DNA from: Defluviitaleaceae bacterium
Lineage (GTDB): Bacteria > Bacillota > Clostridia > Lachnospirales > WQUN01
Reading direction: 5' to 3'
Assembly: GCA_009780315.1 (NCBI GenBank)
Contig: WRAH01000003.1
Location: 89,496-153,495, forward strand
Length of the DNA stretch: 64,000 nt
How positions within the stretch are numbered: the first letter of the stretch is position 1; each line of letters starts with the position of its first letter. The translations under genes and the position numbers were made by a program. The notes beneath the pieces are model-generated. The model had not been told where the DNA came from. It ran no database searches and saw nothing but the letters and a program-made list of their open reading frames with translations. This document shows positions 33,212 through 43,050 of this stretch, one piece after another.

Positions 33212-33292
33212 TTATTGTTTTTCTTTGGGTGCAACATAAAACGCGCTTTTCAAATAACGGAAAATAACATTGGTATCAAGTGCGTGTTTCAT
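33212..33292 (-). pseudogene. Truncated PIN-domain (VapC-type) toxin remnant
   Basis: On the minus strand, 16 bases after the antitoxin stop and behind GAGGAGGCG, ATG at 33292 opens 26 codons starting MKHALDTNVIFRYLKS. That is the canonical PIN N-terminus with the first catalytic Asp (ALDTN). Normal VapC toxins have about 130 residues; the frame here stops at TAA (33214-33212) and the rest is missing, replaced by the RNA/terminator segment. Confidence 0.75.
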
Positions 33293-33308
33293 TGAAGCAC
33301 TCGCCTCC

Positions 33309-33581
33309 TCAATTATCGAAATTTAATGGCGGCCGCATATCTTTTGAACGGGTAAAATAAATCTCGGGTAACGCTTCGTCCATTGAAAGGGCAAGGGCTT
33401 CTTTCATGCGCTTATGCCACGCAGAAAAATCCTCATCATCTTGTGAAAAATCATCAGTAATCTGCGCTTGATTTATCGCAAAATCAAGAATGGTGACGAT
33501 GGCGTGACTACCCTTTGGAATCACAACGGGTTCAAAAGGCACAAATGTACCTTCGCTATAATAGGCTTTGATTGCTTGCAT
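33309..33581 (-). CDS. AF2212-type antitoxin of a broken VapBC-like module
   Basis: A 90-residue protein starting MQAIKAYYSEGTFVPFEPV, the usual opening of AF2212-like (DUF104) small antitoxins, followed by IPKGSHAIVTILDF. The helical second half (DEDFSAWHKRMKEALALSM) would bind the toxin. The partner gene directly downstream is reduced to 26 codons, so this antitoxin may now be solitary. GGAG precedes the ATG. It follows the pepF gene by about 70 bases in the opposite direction of reading order, that is, downstream of it on the minus strand. Confidence 0.8.
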   Translation of the reverse strand: MQAIKAYYSEGTFVPFEPVVIPKGSHAIVTILDFAINQAQITDDFSQDDEDFSAWHKRMKEALALSMDEALPEIYFTRSKDMRPPLNFDN

Positions 33582-33652
33582 AGGCTCAACTCCTGTCTAA
33601 TGGCGCGCCTTACGAAATCTATCCGCTTTTACATGAATGGATACGCTAACTT

Positions 33653-35452
33653 TTATTGGTAAGTCTTTTCCATTTCTGTAACAAGGGATTCAAATACTTT
33701 TAAAGCTTCGCGGATGGGTTCTGGAGTGGACATGTCTACGCCGGCTTTTTTTAGGATGTTGATGGAGTAATCACTACTGCCGCTTTTTAGAAATTCAAGA
33801 TAATCCTTCACCGCAGGTTCGCCCATTTCTTTTATCCGTTTTGTAAAAGCAATTGCCGCAGAATATCCTGTAGAGTACTGGAATACATAGAATGCACGAT
33901 AGAAATGAGAAATACGCGCCCATTCTAGGTCGATTTTTTCATCAATCACAACATCTGCACCATAATATTTTACGTTTAAGTCACGATAGACTTGGTTTAT
34001 GGTGTCAAGAATCAGTGGTTTGCCTTCTTCTGCCATGGTGTGCAAAATATGCTCAAATTCTGCAAACATGGTTTGGCGAAAGACGGTGGTGCGGAACTGC
34101 TCAATATATTCTCCAAGCAAATACATGCGGATTTTTGGGTCAGTTGTGGTTTTTAACATGTGTTCCATCAACAGGGTTTCATTGACGGTGGACGCGACTT
34201 CTGCAAGAAAAGTCGTGTAACTGCTATAAACCATGGGCTGGTTACTGCGGGAGTAGAAGCTGTGCATGGCGTGACCCATTTCGTGGGCTAGGGTGAATAA
34301 GTCGCCTAGTTTATCACTATAGTTCAACAGTACATATGGCGATGTGCCATACGTACCCCATGCGTATGCGCCGCCTGTTTTGCCCTCGTTGTTGTATACG
34401 TCTATCCAGCCGCTTTCCATGCCTTTTGACATTTCATCTAAATAGGCTTTGCCAAGGGGCTCAAGCCCTTCAACTAAAATTTTCTTGGCTTCATCATAGG
34501 GCATTTTTGTATCGGCTTCTTCTACAATGGGCGTGTACAGGTCGTACATATGCAGTTCATCTACTTTTAATGCTTTTTTACGCAAAGCCATATAGCGATG
34601 CATGACAGGTAAGAACTCATGCACTGCTTGAATCAAATTGTCGTAAACAGAGATGGGGATATTGCTGGTATTTAATGACGCACCACGGGCAGAATCATAT
34701 TTTTTTGTGCGGGCAACAAAAATATCATTTTTAATGCTGGCGTTAAGCATTGCCGCAAAGGTGTTTTTAAGCTTCCAAAATTCATCATAGAAGGTGTTAA
34801 AAGTGTCTTCCCGTACACGGCGGTTTGAGGATTCCATGAGAGAAATAAAATTGCCGCTGGTGACTTCTACTGTATTGCCGTTTTCGTCGGTGATACTGGC
34901 AAATTTCATGTCTGCATCGGTGAGCATATCGTTGATATTTTTTGCACCGTCGCCTATTTCTGATACAGCGGCAAGTATTCCTTCAACCTCCGCGCTTAAA
35001 GTGTGGGCTTTTTTGCGTAAAATATTGTTGAGATATTGGGTGTATACTTCCAATCCAGCCGTGGTTTCTATAAAGCCTTTGACGGTTGCTTCGTCAAGCT
35101 CTAAAATTTCTGGCGTGATAAATGAAACGGCGGCTAAAAATTTTGCGTATTGGCTGGCAATGACATTTGCCATGCCTTGGGATTCTGAAACATTGCTGTC
35201 TTCGTGGAGCCGCATATTGGCATAAACATATAGCTTGAAAACCAAGTTGGCAACATTGTGATATGTTTTTAAACCCTCAAGCAAAGTTTTTCCGTCTTTT
35301 AGCTTGCCGCGGAAGGCTTCTATTTTTGCAATTTCACTGGGAATGGAATCCACGCCTTTTTGCCAATCGGCATTGGTGGCGAAAATGTCTTCCAGCTTCC
35401 ATTTAAACTCGGCAGGAATTTCACTGCGTTTTTTTTGCTTTATGGTTGCCAT
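33653..35452 (-). CDS. pepF: Oligoendopeptidase F (M3 metallopeptidase)
   Basis: A 599-residue cytosolic zinc peptidase that cuts short peptides. The zinc motif is LAHEMGHAMHSF (H-E-x-x-H) with the third ligand in ASTVNETLLMEH. The start reads KRSEIPAEFKWKLEDIF, as in typical PepF. ATG 35452 lies five bases after the sugar-kinase stop, with GGAAAGGTAG spanning that stop as ribosome site. A second M3 peptidase is encoded at 43051-44835. Confidence 0.94.
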   Translation of the reverse strand: MATIKQKKRSEIPAEFKWKLEDIFATNADWQKGVDSIPSEIAKIEAFRGKLKDGKTLLEGLKTYHNVANLVFKLYVYANMRLHEDSNVSESQGMANVIASQYAKFLAAVSFITPEILELDEATVKGFIETTAGLEVYTQYLNNILRKKAHTLSAEVEGILAAVSEIGDGAKNINDMLTDADMKFASITDENGNTVEVTSGNFISLMESSNRRVREDTFNTFYDEFWKLKNTFAAMLNASIKNDIFVARTKKYDSARGASLNTSNIPISVYDNLIQAVHEFLPVMHRYMALRKKALKVDELHMYDLYTPIVEEADTKMPYDEAKKILVEGLEPLGKAYLDEMSKGMESGWIDVYNNEGKTGGAYAWGTYGTSPYVLLNYSDKLGDLFTLAHEMGHAMHSFYSRSNQPMVYSSYTTFLAEVASTVNETLLMEHMLKTTTDPKIRMYLLGEYIEQFRTTVFRQTMFAEFEHILHTMAEEGKPLILDTINQVYRDLNVKYYGADVVIDEKIDLEWARISHFYRAFYVFQYSTGYSAAIAFTKRIKEMGEPAVKDYLEFLKSGSSDYSINILKKAGVDMSTPEPIREALKVFESLVTEMEKTYQ

Positions 35453-35457
35453 AGGTT

Positions 35458-36585
35458 TTAGTCTACCTTTCCATCGCCCCATGCTTGGGCAAATTCAATC
35501 ACTTGTTCAAATGTAGGGCTTTTTGCGTTGCGTACATAAAATCCAGAGGTGGATACACCCAAAGTCAATGAAGCAAGGGGGTCAAGCCCAAGTGCTTGCC
35601 CTAGGCAAAATCCTGCGTTGAAATTGTCGCCTGCGCCTGTTGTAAGCTTTGGTTTTTCACAGTATGGGCCATCTGTAGAGAAATATTCACCGCCAATGGC
35701 ACAACATGCACTGCGTACAGGATGTACCACTAGGCAATAGATATTCATTGCCTTATGCACTGCCATGACGGCACTTTGTAATTTGTCAGTGTCATTTTCA
35801 GGCAGTGCAATGTCAAGGGCGGCGGCGATTTGATAGACTTCGCTTTCATTAAGCCCTAAAACTGCACGGAATTTTTCTTCAAAGCGTCCAATCAGTTTCA
35901 TGGCGTGGCTGATGTCTGCTTTGGTGCGTTTTTCTGGGTCTGCCAAGTCAAAGAATGCAAGGGGCTTTTCTGCTGGGGTGTCAAGGAGTGGGAACACTTC
36001 GTCAATCAACCCTTGCCAGATGTCACTCATGTGGGGCATCATTGTCCAGTTTTCCATGCCGAACAACTGATTTTCTTGAATTAACTTTGCAATGCCTTCT
36101 GCACCGCCAAGGGCGTTTTTGAAAACATCCCATGTAATATCCACTAAGGTAGAATGCTTACCAATCATAATTTTACCGTCTTCAAATTCTACAGCGTCAG
36201 TAAACCCTGGGTTGCCTAGGCTGTAGATGGCTTTTGCTTTTTCTACCATGGGTTTAAAAACAGGGTGAATATCAGGCTTGCCAAGAATGCCTGCATAGGT
36301 TAAATCAACACCATATTCTAAGAGTGCATTGGAAAGAATCGGCCCATTTCCTCCAAGTTTTGTTTGGATACTGACCATTTCTACATTGGCACTAAGCCCT
36401 GATGCTGCAACGATACGCTCGCCAAACTCTTTAATGGTGGGGATACGTGTGTAGTTGGCATAGTCTTGCCGCTTGTCTACTGGATGGACAATTTCGTCTA
36501 CAAAGCCGTCTATCCCGATAATCATATTGAGGGAAAACCCTTTTTTAGCTTGTAGTTTTGCTGGTAATGCTTTGACATGATTCAT
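35458..36585 (-). CDS. PfkB-family carbohydrate/nucleoside kinase
   Basis: A 375-residue ribokinase-fold protein. Near the N-terminus IIGIDGFVDEIVHPVD resembles the substrate-binding start and KLGGNGPILSNALLEYG the glycine motif; the C-terminal TTGAGDNFNAGFCLG carries the catalytic Asp and anion hole. It is longer than ordinary PfkB kinases and lacks the short lid insertion pattern of ribokinase. The substrate cannot be read from sequence. It sits between pncB (12 bases) and pepF (5 bases), so the operon may serve nucleotide salvage. Confidence 0.85.
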   Translation of the reverse strand: MNHVKALPAKLQAKKGFSLNMIIGIDGFVDEIVHPVDKRQDYANYTRIPTIKEFGERIVAASGLSANVEMVSIQTKLGGNGPILSNALLEYGVDLTYAGILGKPDIHPVFKPMVEKAKAIYSLGNPGFTDAVEFEDGKIMIGKHSTLVDITWDVFKNALGGAEGIAKLIQENQLFGMENWTMMPHMSDIWQGLIDEVFPLLDTPAEKPLAFFDLADPEKRTKADISHAMKLIGRFEEKFRAVLGLNESEVYQIAAALDIALPENDTDKLQSAVMAVHKAMNIYCLVVHPVRSACCAIGGEYFSTDGPYCEKPKLTTGAGDNFNAGFCLGQALGLDPLASLTLGVSTSGFYVRNAKSPTFEQVIEFAQAWGDGKVD

Positions 36586-36597
36586 GTTGAATCCCTC

Positions 36598-38058
36598 CTA
36601 TTTATTCTCGCGCAGTTGCGCGATGATGGACTGCTTTAAATCGTACAATTTTTGTGAAAGGTCTACAGGCATAATTTGGGGGCGCATTAACCGCTTATGC
36701 TCGTCCCACAAGGTTTCTTTTTCGCGGGCGGCATATTCACAAATTTCTGTGACGGTCATGTCTGGATAAACACATTCACCATTTTTAAACACAGGGGCAA
36801 GCAGTTCCCGCACAGTAAATTCCCCTGCGGGCAAAGTCATTCGCTTCCATGTGGCAATGGGGTCAAAAATAGTTAAGTCTTCACTATTATCTAAGGTTTC
36901 GTCATGTAATGCAATCAAATCTGCCTTCATCTTACCAGATTTTTTGTCATACAGCCTAAAAATCTTTTTAGCCCCAGGATTTGTTACTTTTATAGGGTCT
37001 TCCGACAGTTTGATTTTGTTTTGCCATGGACCGCCGTCTGTAGAAAGTGCCGCCATTTTGTATACCCCCCCAAAGGCTGGATATTCCTTTGACGTAATCA
37101 AATGAGTGCCTACACCCCAAGTGGTAATCTTTGCCCCTTGGACTTTAAGCTCTGCAATAATATTTTCATCTAAATCATTTGACGCGCTAATAAAGGCATT
37201 TGTAAAGCCTGCTTCGTCAAGCATGATTCGTGCTTGTTTGGATAGATAGGCTAAATCCCCGCTGTCCAAACGAATCCCCAATTGGCCTATAGGCTCTCCA
37301 CTATCCTGCATTTCTTTAAAAACCCTTATCGCATTAGGAATACCGCTTTTAAGGGTGTCATAGGTATCTACAAGTAAAATGCAAGTTTGGGGATAAAGCT
37401 GGGCATAATATCTGAAAGCTTCCAGCTCTGTGTCAAAGCTCATTATCCAACTGTGGGCATGTGTACCTCGCACAGGCACATTGAAAAGCTGTCCTGCAAG
37501 TACATTGCTTGTGGCGGCACAACCGCCAATCATTGCCGCCCGCGCACCATACAGCCCTGCGTCAGGGCCTTGGGCGCGTCTAAGCCCAAACTCCAAAACA
37601 CGGTCGCCTTGTGCCGCCCAACAAACCCGCGCCGCCTTGGTTGCAATTAAACTTTGGTGATTTATAATATTAAGCATGGCTGTTTCAATGAGTTGCCCTT
37701 CCATGAGGGGTGCGTTGACGGTAAGTAGCGGCTCTCCTGGAAATATGACTGTACCTTCAGGCACTGCATAAATATCCCCTGTGAATCGAAAGGTTTTCAA
37801 ATAGGCTAAAAATTCATCACCAAACACACCTGTAGAGCGTAAATAGGCAATGTCTTCGTCTGTAAACTGTAGCTTTTTTATATAATCAATAACCTGTGCC
37901 AACCCTGCCGCCACAGCATATCCACTGCCACTGGGGTTCTCCCGATAAAACATGTCAAAAATGGCGCGTTGTCTTCGCCCTGTGTGTGTTTGATGGTGGT
38001 GATAGGCTTGCATCATCGTGAGTTCATAAAAATCTGTGAGTAAAGTTAGATTTTTCAT
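36598..38058 (-). CDS. pncB: Nicotinate phosphoribosyltransferase
   Basis: A 486-residue enzyme of NAD salvage that joins nicotinate to PRPP. Recognised from LLTDFYELTMMQAY (residues 5-18), VLEFGLRRAQGPDAG, VRGTHAHSWIMSF (phosphorylated-His loop, GTHAHS), QLGIRLDSGDLAYLSK and the late GVGTHLITSKEYPAFGGVYKM. Length matches the long clostridial/bacilli form. It heads the pncB-kinase-pepF unit and is divergent from the BrkB-like gene. Confidence 0.95.
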   Translation of the reverse strand: MKNLTLLTDFYELTMMQAYHHHQTHTGRRQRAIFDMFYRENPSGSGYAVAAGLAQVIDYIKKLQFTDEDIAYLRSTGVFGDEFLAYLKTFRFTGDIYAVPEGTVIFPGEPLLTVNAPLMEGQLIETAMLNIINHQSLIATKAARVCWAAQGDRVLEFGLRRAQGPDAGLYGARAAMIGGCAATSNVLAGQLFNVPVRGTHAHSWIMSFDTELEAFRYYAQLYPQTCILLVDTYDTLKSGIPNAIRVFKEMQDSGEPIGQLGIRLDSGDLAYLSKQARIMLDEAGFTNAFISASNDLDENIIAELKVQGAKITTWGVGTHLITSKEYPAFGGVYKMAALSTDGGPWQNKIKLSEDPIKVTNPGAKKIFRLYDKKSGKMKADLIALHDETLDNSEDLTIFDPIATWKRMTLPAGEFTVRELLAPVFKNGECVYPDMTVTEICEYAAREKETLWDEHKRLMRPQIMPVDLSQKLYDLKQSIIAQLRENK

Positions 38059-38131
38059 GTAAATTGCTCCTTTTTGTGACTGGTTAAAGACATCTCTACA
38101 AGATTATATCATACTCAAAGGTGACTGACCC

Positions 38132-38887
38132 ATGAAAAAGTTTATAATTTTTTTATTCAATCTGGCTGTAAAATGCCATGAAGACCAAGTGTTTGAACGT
38201 GCCGCAGGATTAACCCTGCGTGTATTATTGGCGTTTTTTCCGTTTCTAGTATTTTTGATGGCTTTGATGGGCTTTTTAGATTTAGACGAGAATGCCATCT
38301 TTGGCGCACTTTATCATGTTTTGCCAGTAGACGTGGCAGACTTGGTTGAAGGGTTTATTATTGAACTGAGCGAAACCCGCAGTGCAGGACTTTTATCTGC
38401 CGCTTTGTTTTTTAGCGTTTACAATACGACCAATGGCTTTAGAGCGATTATTCATGGGGTCAATCATGCGTATGGTGTAAATGATAGACGCGGCGGGGTC
38501 ATGCAAGTGGTGCTTAGTTTTGTGCTGATGATTTTGTTTTCCGGCGCGCTCATTGTCATGCTTGGGCTGGTTGTATTTTGGGGCGCAGTGTCTGGAATCA
38601 TTGCACTGGTGTTATTGGTATTATTGACTACTTTTATGTATAAACTGGCTTGTGCAAAAAAACTGCCGATAATGCATGTTTTATCTGGAGGGGTGTTTAC
38701 GGTTATTGGGTGGGCTGTCGTGGGGGCGACTTTTAGCTTTATTACACAAAATTTTACACAGTATCCTGTGGTGTATGGCAGTATTGCAGGGGTATTTATT
38801 TTAATTTTATGGCTGAATGCTGTTTCTGTAATTTTTCTTATGGGGAATCAAATCAATGCACTGCTCCATGAGTTTTTGACAAAATAA
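38132..38887 (+). CDS. YihY/BrkB-family membrane protein
   Basis: A 251-residue protein with six predicted spans, matching the YihY/virulence factor BrkB family by ERAAGLTLRVLLAFFPFLVF at residues 23-42, FSVYNTTNGFRAIIHGVNHAYGV in the middle and YPVVYGSIAGVFILILWLN near the end. Function of the family is not settled. AAAGGTG precedes the ATG. Single gene. Confidence 0.9.
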   Translation: MKKFIIFLFNLAVKCHEDQVFERAAGLTLRVLLAFFPFLVFLMALMGFLDLDENAIFGALYHVLPVDVADLVEGFIIELSETRSAGLLSAALFFSVYNTTNGFRAIIHGVNHAYGVNDRRGGVMQVVLSFVLMILFSGALIVMLGLVVFWGAVSGIIALVLLVLLTTFMYKLACAKKLPIMHVLSGGVFTVIGWAVVGATFSFITQNFTQYPVVYGSIAGVFILILWLNAVSVIFLMGNQINALLHEFLTK

Positions 38888-38942
38888 CAGGATTATGCTA
38901 GGGTATATGTGAAAAATATTTTGAATGGAGGCAGTTTTCGTT

Positions 38943-39410
38943 ATGGGTCTTTGGAATGAGACATTTGCAACTGGAAACGAAACAGTGGATGCTGACCACA
39001 AGGAAATTTTTGAGCTAGTAGAGCAAGTGATGTCAACTTCGTTTAAAAACAAAAAGGAAAAGGTAAAAACATCCATTGAATTTTTAGCCGATTATGTTGT
39101 GCGTCATTTTGCTACAGAAGAAGGATTGATGGATGAATCTGATTATCCACATACAGAAACACATAAAAAAGAACATGCAGACTTTCTTAAAGTTGCAACA
39201 AAACTCCATGAAGATTTTGTAAATGATAATTATGCATTGGGTGAGGAAGAGGGCAAAGGCGAAATTGAAACCGAAGCCCAAGTGCTTCATCTTAGCCTTG
39301 AAATTAACAAAACTGTGGTGGCATGGCTGACAAAGCATGTCATGGGCAGTGACCGTGCCTTGGCTGACCATTATAAAAAATGGGTGGCTGAAAATGGTGT
39401 AAACGCGTAA
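38943..39410 (+). CDS. Bacteriohemerythrin
   Basis: A 155-residue four-helix protein that binds oxygen at a di-iron site. Ligand motifs: DADHKEIFELVEQ (H), VRHFATEEGLM (H..E), THKKEHADF (H..H) and the late LTKHVMGSDRALADHY (H..D). It likely buffers or senses oxygen in this anaerobe. ATG 38943 begins MGLWNETFATGNETVD; GGAGG lies 11 bases upstream. A strong terminator follows. Confidence 0.93.
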   Translation: MGLWNETFATGNETVDADHKEIFELVEQVMSTSFKNKKEKVKTSIEFLADYVVRHFATEEGLMDESDYPHTETHKKEHADFLKVATKLHEDFVNDNYALGEEEGKGEIETEAQVLHLSLEINKTVVAWLTKHVMGSDRALADHYKKWVAENGVNA

Positions 39411-39424
39411 CTTCCTTGCATATT

Positions 39425-39465
39425 AAAACCGCCTGTGATGAAAAAAATCACAGGCGGTTTTTTTA
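39425..39465. terminator. Terminator between hemerythrin and hybrid kinase genes
   Basis: A perfect stem AAAACCGCCTGTGAT / ATCACAGGCGGTTTT with a seven-base loop and T-tract. It lies between two convergent genes and can serve both. Confidence 0.95.
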
Positions 39466-39467
39466 AT

Positions 39468-42400
39468 TTAGCTCCAAATAGATTTTAACACTTCCGCGCT
39501 TTTTAATGCCGCGTCAAATTCAAACTGCTCTACTTGAGTAATGATAATCATAGCTTCTGGAAATGGGCGAAGTGGGTCTAACGCGTTTGTACTTTCTACA
39601 TTGCGGGATTTTAATAGGGGGATAAGATGGTCTAATGCGTCCAAAGCCCCAGACCTATCCAAAGCTACGCCAACAGGGAGGGGCTCTGCCTTTGGTGTGT
39701 TTTCTGCAATATTGACCAATACACGCGCCATTTCCATTTCCATTGTTGTAATTTGAGCAGTGGTTGGCGACATATCACTGCGTAATGAATTTTCCATGGC
39801 TTGTGCAGCGTCCATGAGGGCATTTTCACTGATTAGCCCTGCTAAACCTTTGACAGTGTGTACAAGACGGTATGCGGTTGGGGTATCACCAGCGGCTATG
39901 GCTTTCATGATTTTTTCAAAAGTATTTTTATGGTCGCGGGCAAAGTCATTGCGCAATTTGCCTACAACGGCTTCATCATTCATGAAGTCATCAATGTGAC
40001 TAGCCTTTGCAACTTGAGCCATGGCATTGGCTTCTGCAATGACCTCTGGCGGTTGTTTGTCTCTTACATATTTTATTAAAATTTCATCTAATCGTTTTGT
40101 TTGAATGGGCTTTGAAATAAAATCGTCGAAGCCTTTTTCAATAAATACTTCTGCTTGACCAATGAGGGCGTTGGCAGTCAATGCAATAATGGGCTGGGTA
40201 TAACCTGTTTCACGCAATTTAAACATGGCTTCTGCACCGCTTATGCCGGGCATCATATGGTCCATAAATATGATGTCATACACATTGCCTTGGGCTATCA
40301 TTCTGATGGCTTCGTTACCGCTTGAACAAGTTTCCACACGCAAGTCGTAAAACGCCAATAAGCCTTTTGCCACAAATAAGTTTGCGTCAACATCATCAAC
40401 CACCAGCACTTTGCCATAAGGCATAGGCTCTGAAATAAATGTGGTTTTCTTTGTATTTACACCCATTTCAAAACGCTCTAAGCTTCTGGCAAGTTCCTTG
40501 CCTATGGTTTCTAAACTGCATGTTTTTTGTGGAATGCATACATGAACGACAGTGCCTTTGCCTACTTCACTTTTAAAATCAATCTGTGCATTCATGAGAT
40601 GCGCAAGGCTGTACACAATGGAAATACCAAGACCTGTACCGCTTACAAAGCCTTCTTGCTCGTGGAAACGTGTGTATTCGCTGGTTTTCAAGGCTTCAAT
40701 TTGCGCTTCGGTCATGCCCATACCTGTGTCGTGGATGGAAATGGTCAAATTGATTAAATCGCCTTGCAACCCTTCATAACTAAGCAATAAGCTTACACAT
40801 CCTGCTTCTGTATATTTAAAGGCATTGGATAGTAAATTATTTATGATTTGTCTGATACGCAGGGCATCTCCAATTAAATAGACAGGCAGATGTTCGTCTA
40901 TTTTCACTTCAAAGCGGATATTTTTATGCTCTAAATAGACAGCATGAATTTGAGTGGCATCGTTAATAAGACTTGCCACCTCATATTCTTGGTTTGCAAG
41001 GGGCATATTGCCTGACTCAATTTTGGAGAAATCTAAAATATCATTGACAATACCCAGAAGTAAATGACCGGAATCATTGATTTTTCCAAAGGCATCTTTA
41101 ATATCGGGCGGTAGGTTTTGGTGGCGCAGTTGAATTTCAGAAACACCTACGACAGATGTAATAGGGGTGCGTATTTCATGGCTCATGCGGGCAAGGAATC
41201 GGGTTTTTGCACGGTTGGCTTCTTCTGCAATGGCGGCAGTTTTTATTTCATCTTCTTGCACTATACGGTTAAACATACTGGCAAGCATTGCACCTGCGGA
41301 CATGAATGCTGACATTTCATCGGCTGTAAACACACGGGTGTTATGACAGTCTTCTACGCTTAAAGCACCGATAAATGTATCATTTAAAAACAGTGGAATA
41401 ATGGCAATGGACAATATTCCGTAATGCTCCATATATTTTATCTCGTCTGCTGACATTGTAGAAACAATGGTGTTGATTATTTCTCTGCTGGAAAGGAGTT
41501 CAACACCTTTTGCGTCATGGTCATGCTTTAGTGCTGACGGGATATATGCTTTTTGGACACCCAGTTCGCTTGCCCATTGATAGTTTAGTGCAAAGTATTG
41601 TTCATCCTCTGATAGCTTTGCGTGCCAAATTTGTATGCGGTCAACATCCACACATTTTCCGATGATTTCCATGCTGTCAATGACTGCCTGTGTATTATCG
41701 GCTTCCCTGACTGCCAATAAAATTTTTGCGGCTTGTGTAATGGCATCAAGGAGTTTTTCACGATAAATCATGGTTTCACGTGATGATGAGATGGCGCGGG
41801 CAAGTTCGCCTATTTCATCATCACGGCTTGTGCCAAAAATATCATGATGGGTTGTGCCGTTGCGTTCTGCACTTTCAGATAAGCTGAATAATGGATTAAA
41901 AACCACGTTGTTCATCATGATGCCTGTGGCTAAAGCTGCCAAAAATACAACCAAAATAGCTGAAGCAACCAGTGCTATATAATGAAAGCCAAAGCCGTTT
42001 GTATCGTTAGAGAGTACAAGAATAGACCATGCAGTACCTACAATAGGCGAAATGCTGGCATAGCGATAGTCAGAAGATGTAAGTGCAATCACATCAGGTA
42101 TAATATCACTTGAGGTGAAAAGTCCACCGTTCATCATTTCTAATTGTGCTTCAATAACAGCGGCAAGGGTAGGATTATTAACGGTTTCAGGAATGGCAAT
42201 AGGTGTTGGGATACCCATGTCATGTAAAACCAAAGCCCCTGCACTGTCGCTACGAATAAGACCATTGCCGTCTATAAGATATCCACGAATATAGATTTCA
42301 TCATATTTACCAAACATGGCGTGAAAAACATCATCAAAGGGAAATCCAACAGTCAGTACACCAACAAATTCGTTTTGGTAATACATGCGGTGGTTCGCCC

Positions 42401-42938
42401 AAATAAATAGAACAATATCATCTTCTATAAGTTCTGGACGTTCTCGCTGAATATTAAGTATAAAAGGATTTTGATAGTCACGTGTGTCATAAAACCATTG
42501 GCTTACTGTACCGCCAGCCAATGTACCCCATGGTTGAAAGTCATTTAAGGTAAGTTCTGTGTGAAAATCATACCCATGCATTGTATTGTATGCTGTAAAC
42601 ATAACACGTGTATTGGGAGAGAACATAACATATCCCATAATTTCATCAAATGCGCGTACCCTATGGTCTTCGTTGTGTTCATCTGCCAGCCACCGTGAAA
42701 TAGTGGTTGACCGTGAAATTTGCTGCATTAAAACAAAATGAGGATTGATACTGGTATGAAAATTAGATGCTGCTTCAATAGAATATTGCCGCGCCAACTG
42801 CCGTGCTGAATGGTCGGCAATTTGCAGGGAAACAAAAATGCCGATAGTAAGTAAAATAATAACCGCAACGGTAAGTATAGCAAAATATAAAATACGGGCG
42901 CGAACCGCCAGTTTACGAGAACGCTTTTGGGTGTTCAT
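39468..42938 (-). CDS. Membrane hybrid sensor histidine kinase (CACHE-HAMP-GAF-HisKA-HATPase-REC-HPt)
   Basis: A 1156-residue protein. Span 1 is at about residues 20-40, an external double-CACHE-like sensor follows to about 300, then span 2 and HAMP (VFNPLFSLSES). A GAF-like domain (about 400-560) precedes the kinase core: phospho-His H587 in SHEIRTPITSVVG, NLLSNAFKYTE, DTGMGM and GTGLGIS. A receiver with acceptor D893 (IIFMDHMMPG) and an HPt domain with H1027 (LVHTVKGLAGL) end it. All phosphorelay steps are in one chain; no response regulator adjoins it. ATG 42938 follows GAAGAAGGATG. It may feed a distant regulator such as Spo0F/CheY-like proteins (inference). Confidence 0.92.
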   Translation of the reverse strand: MNTQKRSRKLAVRARILYFAILTVAVIILLTIGIFVSLQIADHSARQLARQYSIEAASNFHTSINPHFVLMQQISRSTTISRWLADEHNEDHRVRAFDEIMGYVMFSPNTRVMFTAYNTMHGYDFHTELTLNDFQPWGTLAGGTVSQWFYDTRDYQNPFILNIQRERPELIEDDIVLFIWANHRMYYQNEFVGVLTVGFPFDDVFHAMFGKYDEIYIRGYLIDGNGLIRSDSAGALVLHDMGIPTPIAIPETVNNPTLAAVIEAQLEMMNGGLFTSSDIIPDVIALTSSDYRYASISPIVGTAWSILVLSNDTNGFGFHYIALVASAILVVFLAALATGIMMNNVVFNPLFSLSESAERNGTTHHDIFGTSRDDEIGELARAISSSRETMIYREKLLDAITQAAKILLAVREADNTQAVIDSMEIIGKCVDVDRIQIWHAKLSEDEQYFALNYQWASELGVQKAYIPSALKHDHDAKGVELLSSREIINTIVSTMSADEIKYMEHYGILSIAIIPLFLNDTFIGALSVEDCHNTRVFTADEMSAFMSAGAMLASMFNRIVQEDEIKTAAIAEEANRAKTRFLARMSHEIRTPITSVVGVSEIQLRHQNLPPDIKDAFGKINDSGHLLLGIVNDILDFSKIESGNMPLANQEYEVASLINDATQIHAVYLEHKNIRFEVKIDEHLPVYLIGDALRIRQIINNLLSNAFKYTEAGCVSLLLSYEGLQGDLINLTISIHDTGMGMTEAQIEALKTSEYTRFHEQEGFVSGTGLGISIVYSLAHLMNAQIDFKSEVGKGTVVHVCIPQKTCSLETIGKELARSLERFEMGVNTKKTTFISEPMPYGKVLVVDDVDANLFVAKGLLAFYDLRVETCSSGNEAIRMIAQGNVYDIIFMDHMMPGISGAEAMFKLRETGYTQPIIALTANALIGQAEVFIEKGFDDFISKPIQTKRLDEILIKYVRDKQPPEVIAEANAMAQVAKASHIDDFMNDEAVVGKLRNDFARDHKNTFEKIMKAIAAGDTPTAYRLVHTVKGLAGLISENALMDAAQAMENSLRSDMSPTTAQITTMEMEMARVLVNIAENTPKAEPLPVGVALDRSGALDALDHLIPLLKSRNVESTNALDPLRPFPEAMIIITQVEQFEFDAALKSAEVLKSIWS

Positions 42939-43017
42939 GGAAATCATCCTTCTTCACCAAAATTGGGTAACTATTGTACCATTTTACGAAGTTAGACGCA
43001 ATCTTAGAAAAAGAATT

Positions 43018-43044
43018 AAAAAAATCCCCATCAATGGGGATTTT
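43018..43044 (-). terminator. Terminator after the second M3 peptidase gene
   Basis: On the minus strand AAAATCCCCAT, a two-base loop, then ATGGGGATTTTTTT. It is right after the peptidase stop. Confidence 0.85.
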
Positions 43045-43050
43045 AGTAGG

